DNA of 64,000 bases from NCBI RefSeq assembly GCF_016722965.1, contig NZ_JAEQNB010000001.1, positions 1,143,344 through 1,207,343 on the forward strand. Direction: 5' to 3'. The translations under genes and the position numbers were made by a program. Positions 50,211-58,146 of this stretch are shown here, one piece after another. This DNA is from Tumebacillus amylolyticus. GTDB taxonomy: Bacteria; Bacillota; Bacilli; Tumebacillales; Tumebacillaceae. Numbering within the stretch: the stretch's first letter is position 1; every line of letters starts with the position of its first letter. The notes under the pieces were generated by a model. It saw only the letters and a list, made by a program, of their open reading frames with translations. It searched no databases and was not told where the DNA came from.

Positions 50211-51353
50211 ATGAAGGAACAGCCGGTTTTGCCGCGCCGACGCAGATCGTTGTACGTCGATTTTTTGGAGCGTTGTTTGTTGACAGGTTTGTACGGGCAC
50301 CGCAAGATCAATGAACTTCTGAGGGCCGTGATCCAGCATGCCGATCTCGAAGGACATTCGGTGTCTGTGCTTTATCTGGATGTGGACGACTTCCGGCCGA
50401 TCAACGACCAGTATGGCTATGAGACGGGAGACCTCGTTTTGCAGCATGTGGGGGAGCAGTTGCGTTTGGAAGTGCGCGCGCAAGATCACATCGGCCGCTT
50501 CGGGGGTGACGAGTTCCTGATCGTGTTGCCGGAAACCACCGCGCAAGAAGCGGAGAACCTCGCGTACGGGATTCAAAAACGCGTGCGGGAGCAGCGCTTT
50601 TTCGCGGCGAACTACGAGGAGGCTCTGCCGGTTACGCTGTCGATCGGTGTGGCAGAGTACCCGCTTGACGCGCGCTCGATCAAAGATTTGATCGCCGCCG
50701 CCGTCTCGGCGAAGGAACACGCCCAGCATGAAGGCATCGCGAAGTTGCAACGACGCGGAATTTCGTACGAGTTGTTCGTGGCAAAAAGTTCCGGTGCCTT
50801 GGAACTCTACCTCCTGTCCCTGAAAGATAAAGACACGTACACGGTGCAACATTCCGAAGACGTGGCCGACTATACGATGTTGTTGGCGACGGCGTTGGGT
50901 CTGCCGGAGTCGATGCAGGTGGAACTGCGCACGGCCGGGCTGTTCCATGACATCGGCAAAGTGCTGATCCCCGATCCGATCTTGAAAAAACCGGGCCGGT
51001 TGACGGAAGAGGAGTTCGTGTCGATGAAAAGCCATGTGACCATTTCGCACGACATCTTGGCGGCGCACTACACAAGCGAAGTGATGCGTGACGGCGTGAA
51101 GCACCATCATGAGCGCTATGACGGTCGAGGTTATCCGACGGGGCTTTGCGGGGAGGACATTCCGCTGGCGGGCCGCATCGTCGCGATTGCCGATGCGTTC
51201 TCGGCGATGACGCTCGACCGCTCCTATCGCAAGAGCAAGACGGTCGACGAAGCGCTCGCCGAGATTCGCCGCTGTGCGGGTACGCAATTCGACCCGAAGC
51301 TGTCGGAGGTGTTCTGCGAAGAGGTTGAGAAGCGGAGGACCCTGCAACCATGA
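50211..51353 (+). CDS. GGDEF and HD-GYP domain c-di-GMP protein
   Basis: A 380-residue cytoplasmic protein. A GGDEF domain (about residues 30-185) has an intact GRFGGDEF active site, and an RxxD inhibitory site (RAQD) exactly five residues before it. An HD-GYP phosphodiesterase domain follows (HDIGKVLIPD, HHHERYDGRGYPTGL, DAFSAMTLDRSY). It may both make and degrade c-di-GMP. No sensor domain precedes GGDEF. AAAGGGGG lies 8 bases before ATG 50211. Its stop overlaps the mutY start (ATGA), so the two are translationally coupled. Confidence 0.92.
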   Translation: MKEQPVLPRRRRSLYVDFLERCLLTGLYGHRKINELLRAVIQHADLEGHSVSVLYLDVDDFRPINDQYGYETGDLVLQHVGEQLRLEVRAQDHIGRFGGDEFLIVLPETTAQEAENLAYGIQKRVREQRFFAANYEEALPVTLSIGVAEYPLDARSIKDLIAAAVSAKEHAQHEGIAKLQRRGISYELFVAKSSGALELYLLSLKDKDTYTVQHSEDVADYTMLLATALGLPESMQVELRTAGLFHDIGKVLIPDPILKKPGRLTEEEFVSMKSHVTISHDILAAHYTSEVMRDGVKHHHERYDGRGYPTGLCGEDIPLAGRIVAIADAFSAMTLDRSYRKSKTVDEALAEIRRCAGTQFDPKLSEVFCEEVEKRRTLQP

Positions 51354-52423
51354 ACAAACTGGCGATCCGAGAGGAAGTCGGGCAGAAACTGTTAGAGTGG
51401 TATGAAGCAAACAAACGCGATCTGCCGTGGCGTCGAACGCGAGACCCGTATGCGATCTGGGTTTCGGAAGTCATGTTGCAGCAGACGCGGGTTGAAACGG
51501 TGATTCCGTATTGGGAGCGGTTCTTGGAGCGGTTTCCGACGATTGAAGCGCTCGCCGACGCGCCGGAGTCGGATGTCTTGAAACTCTGGGAGGGACTCGG
51601 CTACTACTCCCGCGTGCGCAATCTCCAAAAAGCCGCCCAAGTGGTCAAGGAACGCCATCACGGCATCGTGCCCGATACGCTCGATGAGATGCGGGCTTTG
51701 CCCGGTGTCGGTCCGTACACGGCGGGGGCCGTGCAGTCGATTGCCTACGATCTTGATGTTCCGGCGGTCGACGGCAATGTGTTTCGCGTGCTCTCGCGGT
51801 TGTTTCTGATCGAAGAAGACATCATGAAACCGAAAACGCGTAAAACGTTCGAAGACCTCGCTGAATTTTTGATCCCGAGTGGTCGGGCTGCTTCGTTCAA
51901 CCAAGCCTTGATGGAACTCGGGGCGCGCATCTGCATCCCGAAAAACCCGCGTTGCGGGACATGCCCCGTCCAAGGGCCGTGCAAAGCCTACGCCGAAGGC
52001 GTGCAAGAGGAACTGCCCGTCAAGGAAAAGAAAAAACCCCCGCGTCCGGTCGACATGACCGCCGCGTTGGTTCGAAGCGGTGACGCAGTCTTGATTCGTC
52101 GCCGTCCCGACACCGGGTTGCTCGCCGGACTGTGGGAGTTCCCCGGCGGTGAGCGGATGGAGGGCGAAACGCTGGAAGACTCGCTGGTGACACATCTGCG
52201 CGAATCGCTTGGCATCACCGTGCAGCCTCTGCACCTCTTCGCACAAGTTGAACATACATTTAGCCACTTGCACTGGAACATGCGCGTTTTTGAATGCGAC
52301 TTGCTAACCGGTGAAGTGCGCGTCTCGGAGGACGTCCGCTGGGTCGCCCTCCACGATCTGGAAACGTATGCATTCCCCGTCGCCCACCAGAAAATCGTGA
52401 AGCAATTGGGCGGACTGATCTAA
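51350..52423 (+). CDS. mutY: A/G-specific adenine glycosylase
   Basis: A 357-residue repair enzyme that removes adenine mispaired with 8-oxoguanine. The HhH-GPD catalytic region (MLQQTRVETVIPYWERFLERF, LPGVGPYTAGAVQS and VDGNVFRVLSRL, with the catalytic Asp in DGN) is followed by the iron-sulfur loop C-x6-C-x2-C-x5-C (about residues 200-216) and a C-terminal NUDIX-like domain that recognises 8-oxoG (LLAGLWEFPGGERME). Full length. It overlaps the upstream GGDEF gene by 4 bases. Confidence 0.95.
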   Translation: MNKLAIREEVGQKLLEWYEANKRDLPWRRTRDPYAIWVSEVMLQQTRVETVIPYWERFLERFPTIEALADAPESDVLKLWEGLGYYSRVRNLQKAAQVVKERHHGIVPDTLDEMRALPGVGPYTAGAVQSIAYDLDVPAVDGNVFRVLSRLFLIEEDIMKPKTRKTFEDLAEFLIPSGRAASFNQALMELGARICIPKNPRCGTCPVQGPCKAYAEGVQEELPVKEKKKPPRPVDMTAALVRSGDAVLIRRRPDTGLLAGLWEFPGGERMEGETLEDSLVTHLRESLGITVQPLHLFAQVEHTFSHLHWNMRVFECDLLTGEVRVSEDVRWVALHDLETYAFPVAHQKIVKQLGGLI

Positions 52424-52432
52424 GTCTACAAA

Positions 52433-52469
52433 AAGAGCACCCGACACGAGTGTCCGGGTGCTTTTTTTC
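52433..52469. terminator. Bidirectional terminator after mutY
   Basis: Stem AGCACCCG.ACA / TGT.CGGGTGCT with A5 and T7 flanks. Confidence 0.85.
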
Positions 52470-52479
52470 TCACATTCGT

Positions 52480-52887
52480 TTAGGCGTGCCGTTTCATCAT
52501 CACGGGACGGAGAATCTGTTGGCGCGCCGTCTCGTTGACTTCAATCGCCACACCGCCGTCGTGAACTCGTTGGTCAAGGAAGACGGGATGTTGAGTTCCT
52601 GTAAGCAGGTAGAGCGTGGAGGCTTCCATCAGAGCCAAGAGAAAGTCTTGGTGCGTAAGATAAGACAAAACGATGTGCATGCGGTGTGTACGATTCTCCG
52701 GATCGGTGACGGAGATGTGGAGTTCCAGTGCCGGTTCGCCGTTTGCAAAGGTGGCGTGTGCTTCCAAAGTCGTAGGCAGCAGACGGTTTGGACGGATGAG
52801 GGTATGCGGCAAGAGACACCCTAGCAGATACGGAGCTTTGCACCGTTGATGGATCAAAACACCGCTGTTCGTTGCTTTCCATTCCAT
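52480..52887 (-). CDS. Hypothetical protein
   Basis: A 135-residue cytoplasmic protein (KATNSGVLIHQRCKAPYLLGC, ALELHISVTDPENRTHRMHIVL, DFLLALMEASTLYLL, DQRVHDGGVAIEVNE). AAAGGGAG stands 7 bases before ATG 52887; the longer ORF to 52938 lacks a site. Not recognised. Confidence 0.5.
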   Translation of the reverse strand: MEWKATNSGVLIHQRCKAPYLLGCLLPHTLIRPNRLLPTTLEAHATFANGEPALELHISVTDPENRTHRMHIVLSYLTHQDFLLALMEASTLYLLTGTQHPVFLDQRVHDGGVAIEVNETARQQILRPVMMKRHA

Positions 52888-53009
52888 GAAAACACTCCCT
52901 TTGCCTCGTATTCTGTCTCTAGAATACCGTGCAAACATCGTATTTGTTTGTACGAATCGTGAAAACTATGTAAAATCAAACTAGAATGACACTAGAGGAG
53001 GTACTGCCC

Positions 53010-53300
53010 ATGATCGCAGTGACCGATCTCGCGTTGGAGAAGATCCAAGAGATCCTGAAGGAAGAGCCGGATGACAATGTTGTCATCCGAGTTAATGTCT
53101 CGCCCGGCTGAGGCGGTATGAAGTTTCATTTGGTTCTGGATGAACCAAGAGAGCATGACAGGATCCTGGAAGTCCGTGGCTTGAAGTTTGCGATCGATGC
53201 GTTTGCCGCGTCGTTTATCGAGAGCGTCACCGTGGACTTTGATGAGTACGAAGACAGCTTTATGGTAATCAACGAAGCAGGTTCGAATTCGTCCTGCTAG
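53010..53300 (+). CDS. HesB/IscA-like protein with in-frame TGA, candidate selenoprotein
   Basis: The frame reads MIAVTDLALEKIQEILKEEP, then VVIRVNVSPG, then TGA at 53109-53111, then GGMKFHLVLDEP and on to TAG at 53298-53300, 96 residues if TGA is decoded. In HesB/IscA-like proteins a Cys occupies this position (PGCGG), and HesB-like proteins with selenocysteine are known in bacteria. The protein family continues without a frameshift on both sides of TGA. A hairpin 18 bases after TGA fits a bacterial SECIS. GAGGAGG precedes the ATG. A nonsense mutation of a Cys codon is the alternative. No selA, selB, selC or selD is in the window. Confidence 0.65.
53109..53148 (+). promoter_or_regulatory. 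UGA codon with SECIS-like hairpin
   Basis: TGA at 53109-53111 is followed by TTGGTTC (53130-53136), a five-base loop TGGAT and GAACCAA (53142-53148), a perfect 7-bp stem. The loop starts 25 bases after TGA and has G as its second base, within the usual range for bacterial SECIS elements. Confidence 0.55.
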
Positions 53301-53327
53301 AGATACCCAAGAAGGGAAGAAACCCAC

Positions 53328-53735
53328 ATGTCGATGAACCCGCCTGTACAAGTCAACTATGACATCAAATCTATGGAACGCTGCGTCTCCGCAACGTTCG
53401 CATTCGGCCCGACTTCGCTGAACAATCCGTACTTCACGGTCTACTTCATCGTGAACAACGCGGGCATCGTGGCGATCTATGACAAGTCGATGCCGGTTGC
53501 CAACGCAAACCCGAACGAGAACAACGAAGTTCCGTTCGTCGACCAACTCAAAACGAACTCGATCGCCGTCAAGCAAGGCAGCAACAAGTACGAAATCCTC
53601 CGCTTCATCCACGAAGAATTGGAGCGCATCGGGGAGAAATTGCAACGTGAAGGCCGTCCGATGAGCGACGCCGACATCACGAAGCTGATGACCAAGATCG
53701 CGCGCGTCTACGAAGGCGAAGCGCCGCAACAGTAA
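53328..53735 (+). CDS. Hypothetical protein
   Basis: A 135-residue cytoplasmic protein of unknown family (PPVQVNYDIKSMERCVSATF, YFIVNNAGIVAIYDKSMPV, EILRFIHEELERIGEKLQRE). Beta-rich first half and a helical second half. AAGAAGGGAAG precedes the ATG. Codon use is that of the chromosome. It follows the HesB-like gene by 27 bases and probably shares its transcript. Confidence 0.6.
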   Translation: MSMNPPVQVNYDIKSMERCVSATFAFGPTSLNNPYFTVYFIVNNAGIVAIYDKSMPVANANPNENNEVPFVDQLKTNSIAVKQGSNKYEILRFIHEELERIGEKLQREGRPMSDADITKLMTKIARVYEGEAPQQ

Positions 53736-53751
53736 GTCCAGAGGGAAAAAG

Positions 53752-53782
53752 AGACCCGGCCACTTATGGCTCGGGTCTTTTT
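53752..53782 (+). terminator. Terminator after the 53328 gene
   Basis: Stem AGACCCG / CGGGTCT with T6. Confidence 0.8.
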
Positions 53783-53853
53783 TGCGTGCGTTCTATTTGT
53801 TTCTGTGGGCTCATACAAATGAACTACTAGATTCGGTAAAGGAGGATGAGCGT

Positions 53854-54951
53854 ATGCGGAGGACGATTGGGGCTGGCTTGGAGCGTGGGGTATTTCCGGG
53901 AGTGGTGGCGTGCGTCTCGATGAATGGCGAGCCGGTTTTCTACGAGGCACACGGTGCGGCGGAGGTCACACCCAACCACCGGGCGATGCAGTTGGACACG
54001 CGGTTCGACTTGGCAGGGCTGACGCAAGTGGTGGCCACGATGCCTGCTTTGCTTCGTACGGTGCAGATGGGAAAAATCTCGCTCGTCGACCCTGTCGTCC
54101 GTTATCTGCCGGAGTTTGCGACCGGCATCGACCGCTATACGAAAGCGCAGATCAATTCGTTTCATCTGCTCACTCATTCGTCGGGGCTGCCGTCGTGGAA
54201 GCCGTTATTCTTGCAGGCGCGGGGGATGAAAGCGTACTTGCGCCAACTCGCCGACACGCCGCTCGAGACCGCACCGGGCACGCGGGGAATTCAGAGCGAT
54301 CTCGGGTATATGTTGCTCGGCTTCTTGCTGGAACGGGTCTGGGACAGGCCGCTCTCCGAGGTGTGTGACAAATTGGTGTTCCAACCGCTGGGAATGGCTT
54401 CGACGTCGTTTGCAGGCGAAGGCTTGCCGGTGGACGAGTGCGCCGCGACGGAGATTGGCAATGAGCAGGAGCGCAGGCATTGCGACCAACATGACTTTCC
54501 GTGGCGCGGCAACACCGTCTGCGGCGAGGTGTTGGACGGGAATGCGTTCTACGGTCTGGATGGGGTCAGCGGACATGCGGGGCTGTTCTCCACGGCGGCC
54601 GACTTGAACCAGTTTGCAGAGCTGTGGGTGCGCAAGGGCATCGTGCGGCGCGAGCGGTTTTTTGATGCGACGTTGGTGACGCTCTCGACGTCTGCTCATA
54701 CGAACGTGCAGGGGCGGCTCTTCGGGTTTGGATTTGAAGTGTCGGGGGATGCGTGTGCGATTGGAACGGCGGCTCCGAATCATTCGTTTGGGCTGGCGGG
54801 AGACACGGGGGTCTCGCTCTGGTGCGACCCGATGACGAAAACCACCTCCGTCGTGCTGACGAACGCCATCCATCCGGAGACCTCCGAATCCCGCGCCGAC
54901 GACTTGGCGCGCTGGCGGCAGCAGTTTCATATGCGGGCGTTTCAAGGCTGA
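53854..54951 (+). CDS. Serine-hydrolase (beta-lactamase/PBP fold) protein lacking catalytic residues
   Basis: A 365-residue protein of the class C beta-lactamase-like family, with the full fold visible (GVFPGVVACVSMNGEPVFYE, LLTHSSGLPSW, SDLGYMLLGFLLERVWDRPL, GLDGVSGHAGLFSTAADLNQFA, DTGVSLWCDP). The active site is lost. The SxxK motif, normally FDLASLTK, reads FDLAGLTQ (G55, Q58), and the YxN motif reads QSD (147-149). It is therefore probably a binding or regulatory pseudoenzyme. ATG 53854 has AAAGGAGG upstream. Cytoplasmic, no signal peptide. The neighbouring SGNH hydrolase may act with it. Confidence 0.82.
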   Translation: MRRTIGAGLERGVFPGVVACVSMNGEPVFYEAHGAAEVTPNHRAMQLDTRFDLAGLTQVVATMPALLRTVQMGKISLVDPVVRYLPEFATGIDRYTKAQINSFHLLTHSSGLPSWKPLFLQARGMKAYLRQLADTPLETAPGTRGIQSDLGYMLLGFLLERVWDRPLSEVCDKLVFQPLGMASTSFAGEGLPVDECAATEIGNEQERRHCDQHDFPWRGNTVCGEVLDGNAFYGLDGVSGHAGLFSTAADLNQFAELWVRKGIVRRERFFDATLVTLSTSAHTNVQGRLFGFGFEVSGDACAIGTAAPNHSFGLAGDTGVSLWCDPMTKTTSVVLTNAIHPETSESRADDLARWRQQFHMRAFQG

Positions 54952-54969
54952 GAGTTTGAAAAAAAAAAA

Positions 54970-55006
54970 AACGACCTGGATCGCGGCGGCGAAGGGTCGT
55001 TTTTTC
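54970..55006 (+). terminator. Terminator after the serine-hydrolase-like gene
   Basis: Stem AACGACC / GGGTCGTT with long loop and T6. Confidence 0.75.
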
Positions 55007-55084
55007 AGCGTCCAAGCAATTTGCACCTAAGTCCCATATCCTGCAGAGAGAAGGACATTTTTTTCTGCAAGGGAGGGACATCAT

Positions 55085-55717
55085 ATGTTTGTCTATACAG
55101 CTCTTGGCGACTCGATTACGTTTGGGGAGAACTCGTCCTCGCCGGCTCGGCGGTATACAAATCTCGTGGCGAAACACGACGGGGCGGCGTTGGAGGTGTT
55201 GGCTCACCCCGGTTGGACGAGTGGAGCACTGACGGCAGCCGTGCTGGATAATGCGGCCTGTTCGCTCAGACGGTCTTCTGCGGTGACGATCTGGGTGGGT
55301 GGCAACGACTTGGCGTTTGCGGGTCTGCGCGTGTTGCGCGGGGCTCCGGCCACGTCTGTCGAAGAGGCGCTCGCACAGTACGGTCGCCATCTGAACACGT
55401 TGGTTGCCGCCGTGAAGGGAGTTTGCCCCGGACGCATCGTGCTCTGCACGCAGTACAACCCGTTTCCAAACTCGCCGGTCGCGGTGCAAGGGATTCAAGC
55501 GCTCAATGCGATCACGGCGGAGACGGCGAAACGTCAGGGCGTACTGCTGGCTCCTACGGCGGCTTGCATCGACGGCCGTGCGGCAGAATTGATCTCGGGA
55601 TACACAACAGGTCGTGTGGAAGATGCGTTGCGCTCTCCGATTTTGCCGGTTCATCCCAACGACGCGGGACATCGTGCCATCGCGGACCGATTAAATCCCA
55701 TCCTGTATAAAAACTAA
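55085..55717 (+). CDS. SGNH/GDSL-family hydrolase
   Basis: A 210-residue esterase/lipase-like protein. Block I YTALGDSITFGEN holds the catalytic Ser, block III WVGGNDLAF the Asn, and block V VHPNDAGHRAIAD the Asp-His pair. It hydrolyses esters or acetyl groups on lipids or glycans. No signal peptide, so it is cytoplasmic. AAGGGAGGG precedes the ATG. Length is typical of TesA/TAP-like members. Confidence 0.87.
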   Translation: MFVYTALGDSITFGENSSSPARRYTNLVAKHDGAALEVLAHPGWTSGALTAAVLDNAACSLRRSSAVTIWVGGNDLAFAGLRVLRGAPATSVEEALAQYGRHLNTLVAAVKGVCPGRIVLCTQYNPFPNSPVAVQGIQALNAITAETAKRQGVLLAPTAACIDGRAAELISGYTTGRVEDALRSPILPVHPNDAGHRAIADRLNPILYKN

Positions 55718-55719
55718 GG

Positions 55720-55725
55720 TATAAT
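55720..55725 (+). promoter_or_regulatory. Possible -10 element of the GntR gene
   Basis: TATAAT lies about 37 bases before the GTG start of the GntR gene. No convincing -35 was found. Confidence 0.35.
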
Positions 55726-55761
55726 AGAGACATCAAATTCTGACAGCTCCGAGGGACGCCC

Positions 55762-56523
55762 GTGAAAACGAATCGATCCAAGTCGAAAAAAACGTACGAG
55801 CAAGTCGCCGAGCAGATCAAGTGGATGATCGAGCAAGGCCACCTGCAACCCGGTGACAAACTGCCGCCGATGATCGACCTCGCCCGTCAGCTTGGCGTGT
55901 CCCGCCCGACTGTGCGCGAGGCGTTCTCGACGCTGGTTGGCATGGGACTGATCGACCTGCGGCATGGCGAAGGAACGTTTGTACAGAAAATCGATGTGCA
56001 GACGATGGTCACAGAACCGATGAACGCCGCTCTGTTGCTGGGGCGGGGAGATCTTCGCGATCTGTTGCAGGTGCGCCGATTGCTCGAATTGGGAGCGGCG
56101 CAGATGGCAGCCGATCTGCAGGGAGACGAATGGCGGTTGGCTCCCGTGCGAGCCGCATTGGAGCGCATGGAAGCTGTTTCAAACAAACAGACTGTCGAGG
56201 AGCAGGTGGGCGCGGATTTGCAATTCCACCTCGCCATCGCCGAAGTCTCAGGCAACAATGTCTTGCTCAACCTCATGAACACGCTGACAGAAACGATTCG
56301 AAGCGTAATCCGACAAGCTTGGATGGACGAACACCGAATTGGGGGTCTCGTCGAGGAGCACTCCGCCCTCTATCGGGCGATGCTCGCCGGGGACAAGTCC
56401 TTGGTCCAGCGTTTGATGATCGACCATCTGGATAGAACGGAACATCAGATGGATCAACAGAAGGGAGAGCGAGATGGAGGAGAACAACAAAAACACACAG
56501 AGCCTAAACCAAGTACAAGCTGA
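55762..56523 (+). CDS. GntR-family (FadR/PdhR-like) regulator
   Basis: A 253-residue regulator. Residues about 10-75 are the winged helix (YEQVAEQIKWMIEQGHLQPG and QLGVSRPTVREAFSTLVGMG), and the helical FCD ligand-binding domain follows (DLLQVRRLLELGAAQMAA, FHLAIAEVSGNNVLLNLMNT). FCD proteins sense organic acids or related metabolites. GTG start with GAGGGAC upstream. The YitT gene overlaps its 3' end by 50 bases, suggesting coupled expression. Confidence 0.88.
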   Translation: MKTNRSKSKKTYEQVAEQIKWMIEQGHLQPGDKLPPMIDLARQLGVSRPTVREAFSTLVGMGLIDLRHGEGTFVQKIDVQTMVTEPMNAALLLGRGDLRDLLQVRRLLELGAAQMAADLQGDEWRLAPVRAALERMEAVSNKQTVEEQVGADLQFHLAIAEVSGNNVLLNLMNTLTETIRSVIRQAWMDEHRIGGLVEEHSALYRAMLAGDKSLVQRLMIDHLDRTEHQMDQQKGERDGGEQQKHTEPKPSTS

Positions 56524-57442
56524 GCACACGTCGGCCGCGATGGCTGTCGAGGGGGGCATGGCTGCACAGGCCAAAGCCACTCGTTCGCACAAACGACAAC
56601 CTCTGTCCTATCACATTAAGCGTTTTTTCTTCATGGTGTTGGGGTCCTTGATATTTGCGACCGGACTTGAGATTTTTCTCGTACCCAACTCCATCATCGA
56701 CGGTGGCATCACGGGGATTTCGATTCTCTTGGGTCATTTGTCGGGACTTCCGATTGGACTGTTTCTCTTTGTTCTCAATTTGCCGTTCCTCTTGATCGGA
56801 TATAAGCAGATCGGGCGAACGTTTGCGGTCACCACGTTGGTGAGTGTCTCGTTGATGTCCGTATTCGTTTCGCTGCTGGGACCTGTGGCTGCACTGACGG
56901 TAGACCCGTTGCTGGCTGCTGTCTTCGGCGGTGTCTTGATGGGGATCGGGGTTGGGACGATCATCCGCTATGGCGGTTCGTTGGATGGAACGGAGATCGT
57001 GGCGATCCTTCTGACGCGCAAATTGCCGTTCTCCGTCGGGGAGATCGTCATGTTCTTCAACATCTTTATCTTGGGCAGTGCCGGCTTCGTGTTCGGCTGG
57101 GACCATGCGATGTATTCGCTGATCGCCTACTACATCGCGTTCAAGATGATCGACATCACCGTCGAGGGTCTCGACGAGTCCAAGTCGGTCACGATCATCG
57201 CCGAAACGCCGGAGGAAATCTCCGAAGCGATCCAGTATCGTCTGGGTCGCGGTGTGACGCACATCTACGGCAAGGGCGGCTACTCCGGCGAAGACAAGGA
57301 ACTGCTCTATGTCATCGTCACCCGCTTGGAGCTGGCAAAACTCAAAAGCATCGTGCTGGAGTTTGATTCCCATGCGTTCATCGCCATCGAGCACGTCTCC
57401 GACGTGACGGGCGGACGCTTCCGCAAGAAAGCGATTCACTAG
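56474..57442 (+). CDS. YitT-family membrane protein (DUF161 plus DUF2179)
   Basis: A 322-residue protein. A polar N-terminal stretch of about 50 residues precedes five to six membrane helices (FFMVLGSLIFATGLEIFLVP, GLFLFVLNLPFLLIGYK, YGGSLDGTEIVAILLTRKLP), and a C-terminal DUF2179 domain (SKSVTIIAETPEEISEAIQ, GYSGEDKELLYVIVTRLEL). The family is widespread in Bacillota; transport function is suspected but not shown. The N-terminal extension is longer than usual. AAGGGAG precedes the ATG. Confidence 0.88.
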   Translation: MEENNKNTQSLNQVQAEHTSAAMAVEGGMAAQAKATRSHKRQPLSYHIKRFFFMVLGSLIFATGLEIFLVPNSIIDGGITGISILLGHLSGLPIGLFLFVLNLPFLLIGYKQIGRTFAVTTLVSVSLMSVFVSLLGPVAALTVDPLLAAVFGGVLMGIGVGTIIRYGGSLDGTEIVAILLTRKLPFSVGEIVMFFNIFILGSAGFVFGWDHAMYSLIAYYIAFKMIDITVEGLDESKSVTIIAETPEEISEAIQYRLGRGVTHIYGKGGYSGEDKELLYVIVTRLELAKLKSIVLEFDSHAFIAIEHVSDVTGGRFRKKAIH

Positions 57443-57464
57443 CTCAACTTCACAACTCATAAAA

Positions 57465-57493
57465 AACCCCTCCTTCGATGAAGGAGGGGTTAA
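57465..57493 (+). terminator. Terminator after the YitT gene
   Basis: Stem AACCCCTCCTT / AAGGAGGGGTT. Confidence 0.8.
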
Positions 57494-57547
57494 CTTTTGG
57501 TTGTTGAAGTGAGTTTAGTAAGATCGTATAATGAAGGGTGACAGTAC

Positions 57548-57844
57548 TTACTGTACGAGGTATTGTGCTTTGGGAGAGACGAACTCAGCGCTGTCGCTGA
57601 AGTCGCTGACGTTGATCGAATATTCGCCGCTGTCGGAGCTGGATGCGAGGCTTTGTACCAAGACTTGCTTCTGATCAGCCGAGAGCGAGTTGTACGCTTT
57701 CTTCATGCTCATCAGTTCGACCGGGTATTCGCCGGAGTTGTTCGGCTCACCGCTGACATCAAGCATGCTCATTGCAGAAGAAGCCAGACCGACGAAGAGA
57801 CCGACGGCCATCACAACAGAAAGACCATGAGATTTTTTTGCCAT
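57548..57844 (-). CDS. Small exported protein controlled by a c-di-GMP riboswitch
   Basis: A 98-residue protein with a hydrophobic N-terminal signal (VVMAVGLFVGLASSAMSM) and a polar, Ser-rich remainder with two repeats of SGEY (NNSGEYPVE and SDSGEYSIN). Not recognised. Its 5' leader is a c-di-GMP-I riboswitch, so expression follows cellular c-di-GMP, as for many surface, adhesion or biofilm proteins. The ribosome-binding region AAAGGACAGG lies right after the aptamer. Confidence 0.7.
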   Translation of the reverse strand: MAKKSHGLSVVMAVGLFVGLASSAMSMLDVSGEPNNSGEYPVELMSMKKAYNSLSADQKQVLVQSLASSSDSGEYSINVSDFSDSAEFVSPKAQYLVQ

Positions 57845-57856
57845 ATTGGACCTGTC

Positions 57857-57956
57857 CTTTCGGTAACCCGGCTGCCCTGGCAGAGAACTTGACTCTCGCG
57901 GTTAGGCCCGTGGCTTTGCGTCCCACGCTTTCGCAATGGTTTGCCCTTATCGTTTG
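57857..57956 (-). promoter_or_regulatory. c-di-GMP-I (GEMM) riboswitch
   Basis: On the minus strand the sequence contains AGGGCAAACC, then a GCGAAAGC tetraloop stem, GGGACGCAAAGCCACGGGCC, CTAA, and finally GCAGCCGGGTTACCGAAAGG. These are the conserved segments of the class I c-di-GMP aptamer in the right order and spacing. It ends at the ribosome-binding site of the 57548-57844 gene, so control of translation initiation is likely; there is no clear terminator stem with T tract. Confidence 0.92.
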
Positions 57957-58028
57957 AGAGATCAGAGACTTATCAACGAAGCGGGAAAAACTTGTTAATA
58001 AGTGAAAATAACACCCTGTCTGTTATCT

Positions 58029-58057
58029 ATATTATTCGTCCTTTACGGGAAAGTCAA
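58029..58057 (-). promoter_or_regulatory. Promoter of the riboswitch-controlled gene
   Basis: On the minus strand TTGACT (58057-58052) and TAATAT (58034-58029) are 17 bases apart, about 70 bases before the aptamer. Confidence 0.5.
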
Positions 58058-58146
58058 GCAATGTTCAGGACTTTGTGCCCTGTTTCTTTTTAGTACATTA
58101 GACTTATGATACTTGTGGATAGAACTACGAAAGGGACGGATGATCT

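Noticed and set aside
53118-53300. Stand-alone 60-codon gene starting after the TGA
   Set aside because: The upstream codons continue the same HesB-like family without a frame change and have a better ribosome-binding site at 53010, so the longer reading with TGA decoded is preferred.
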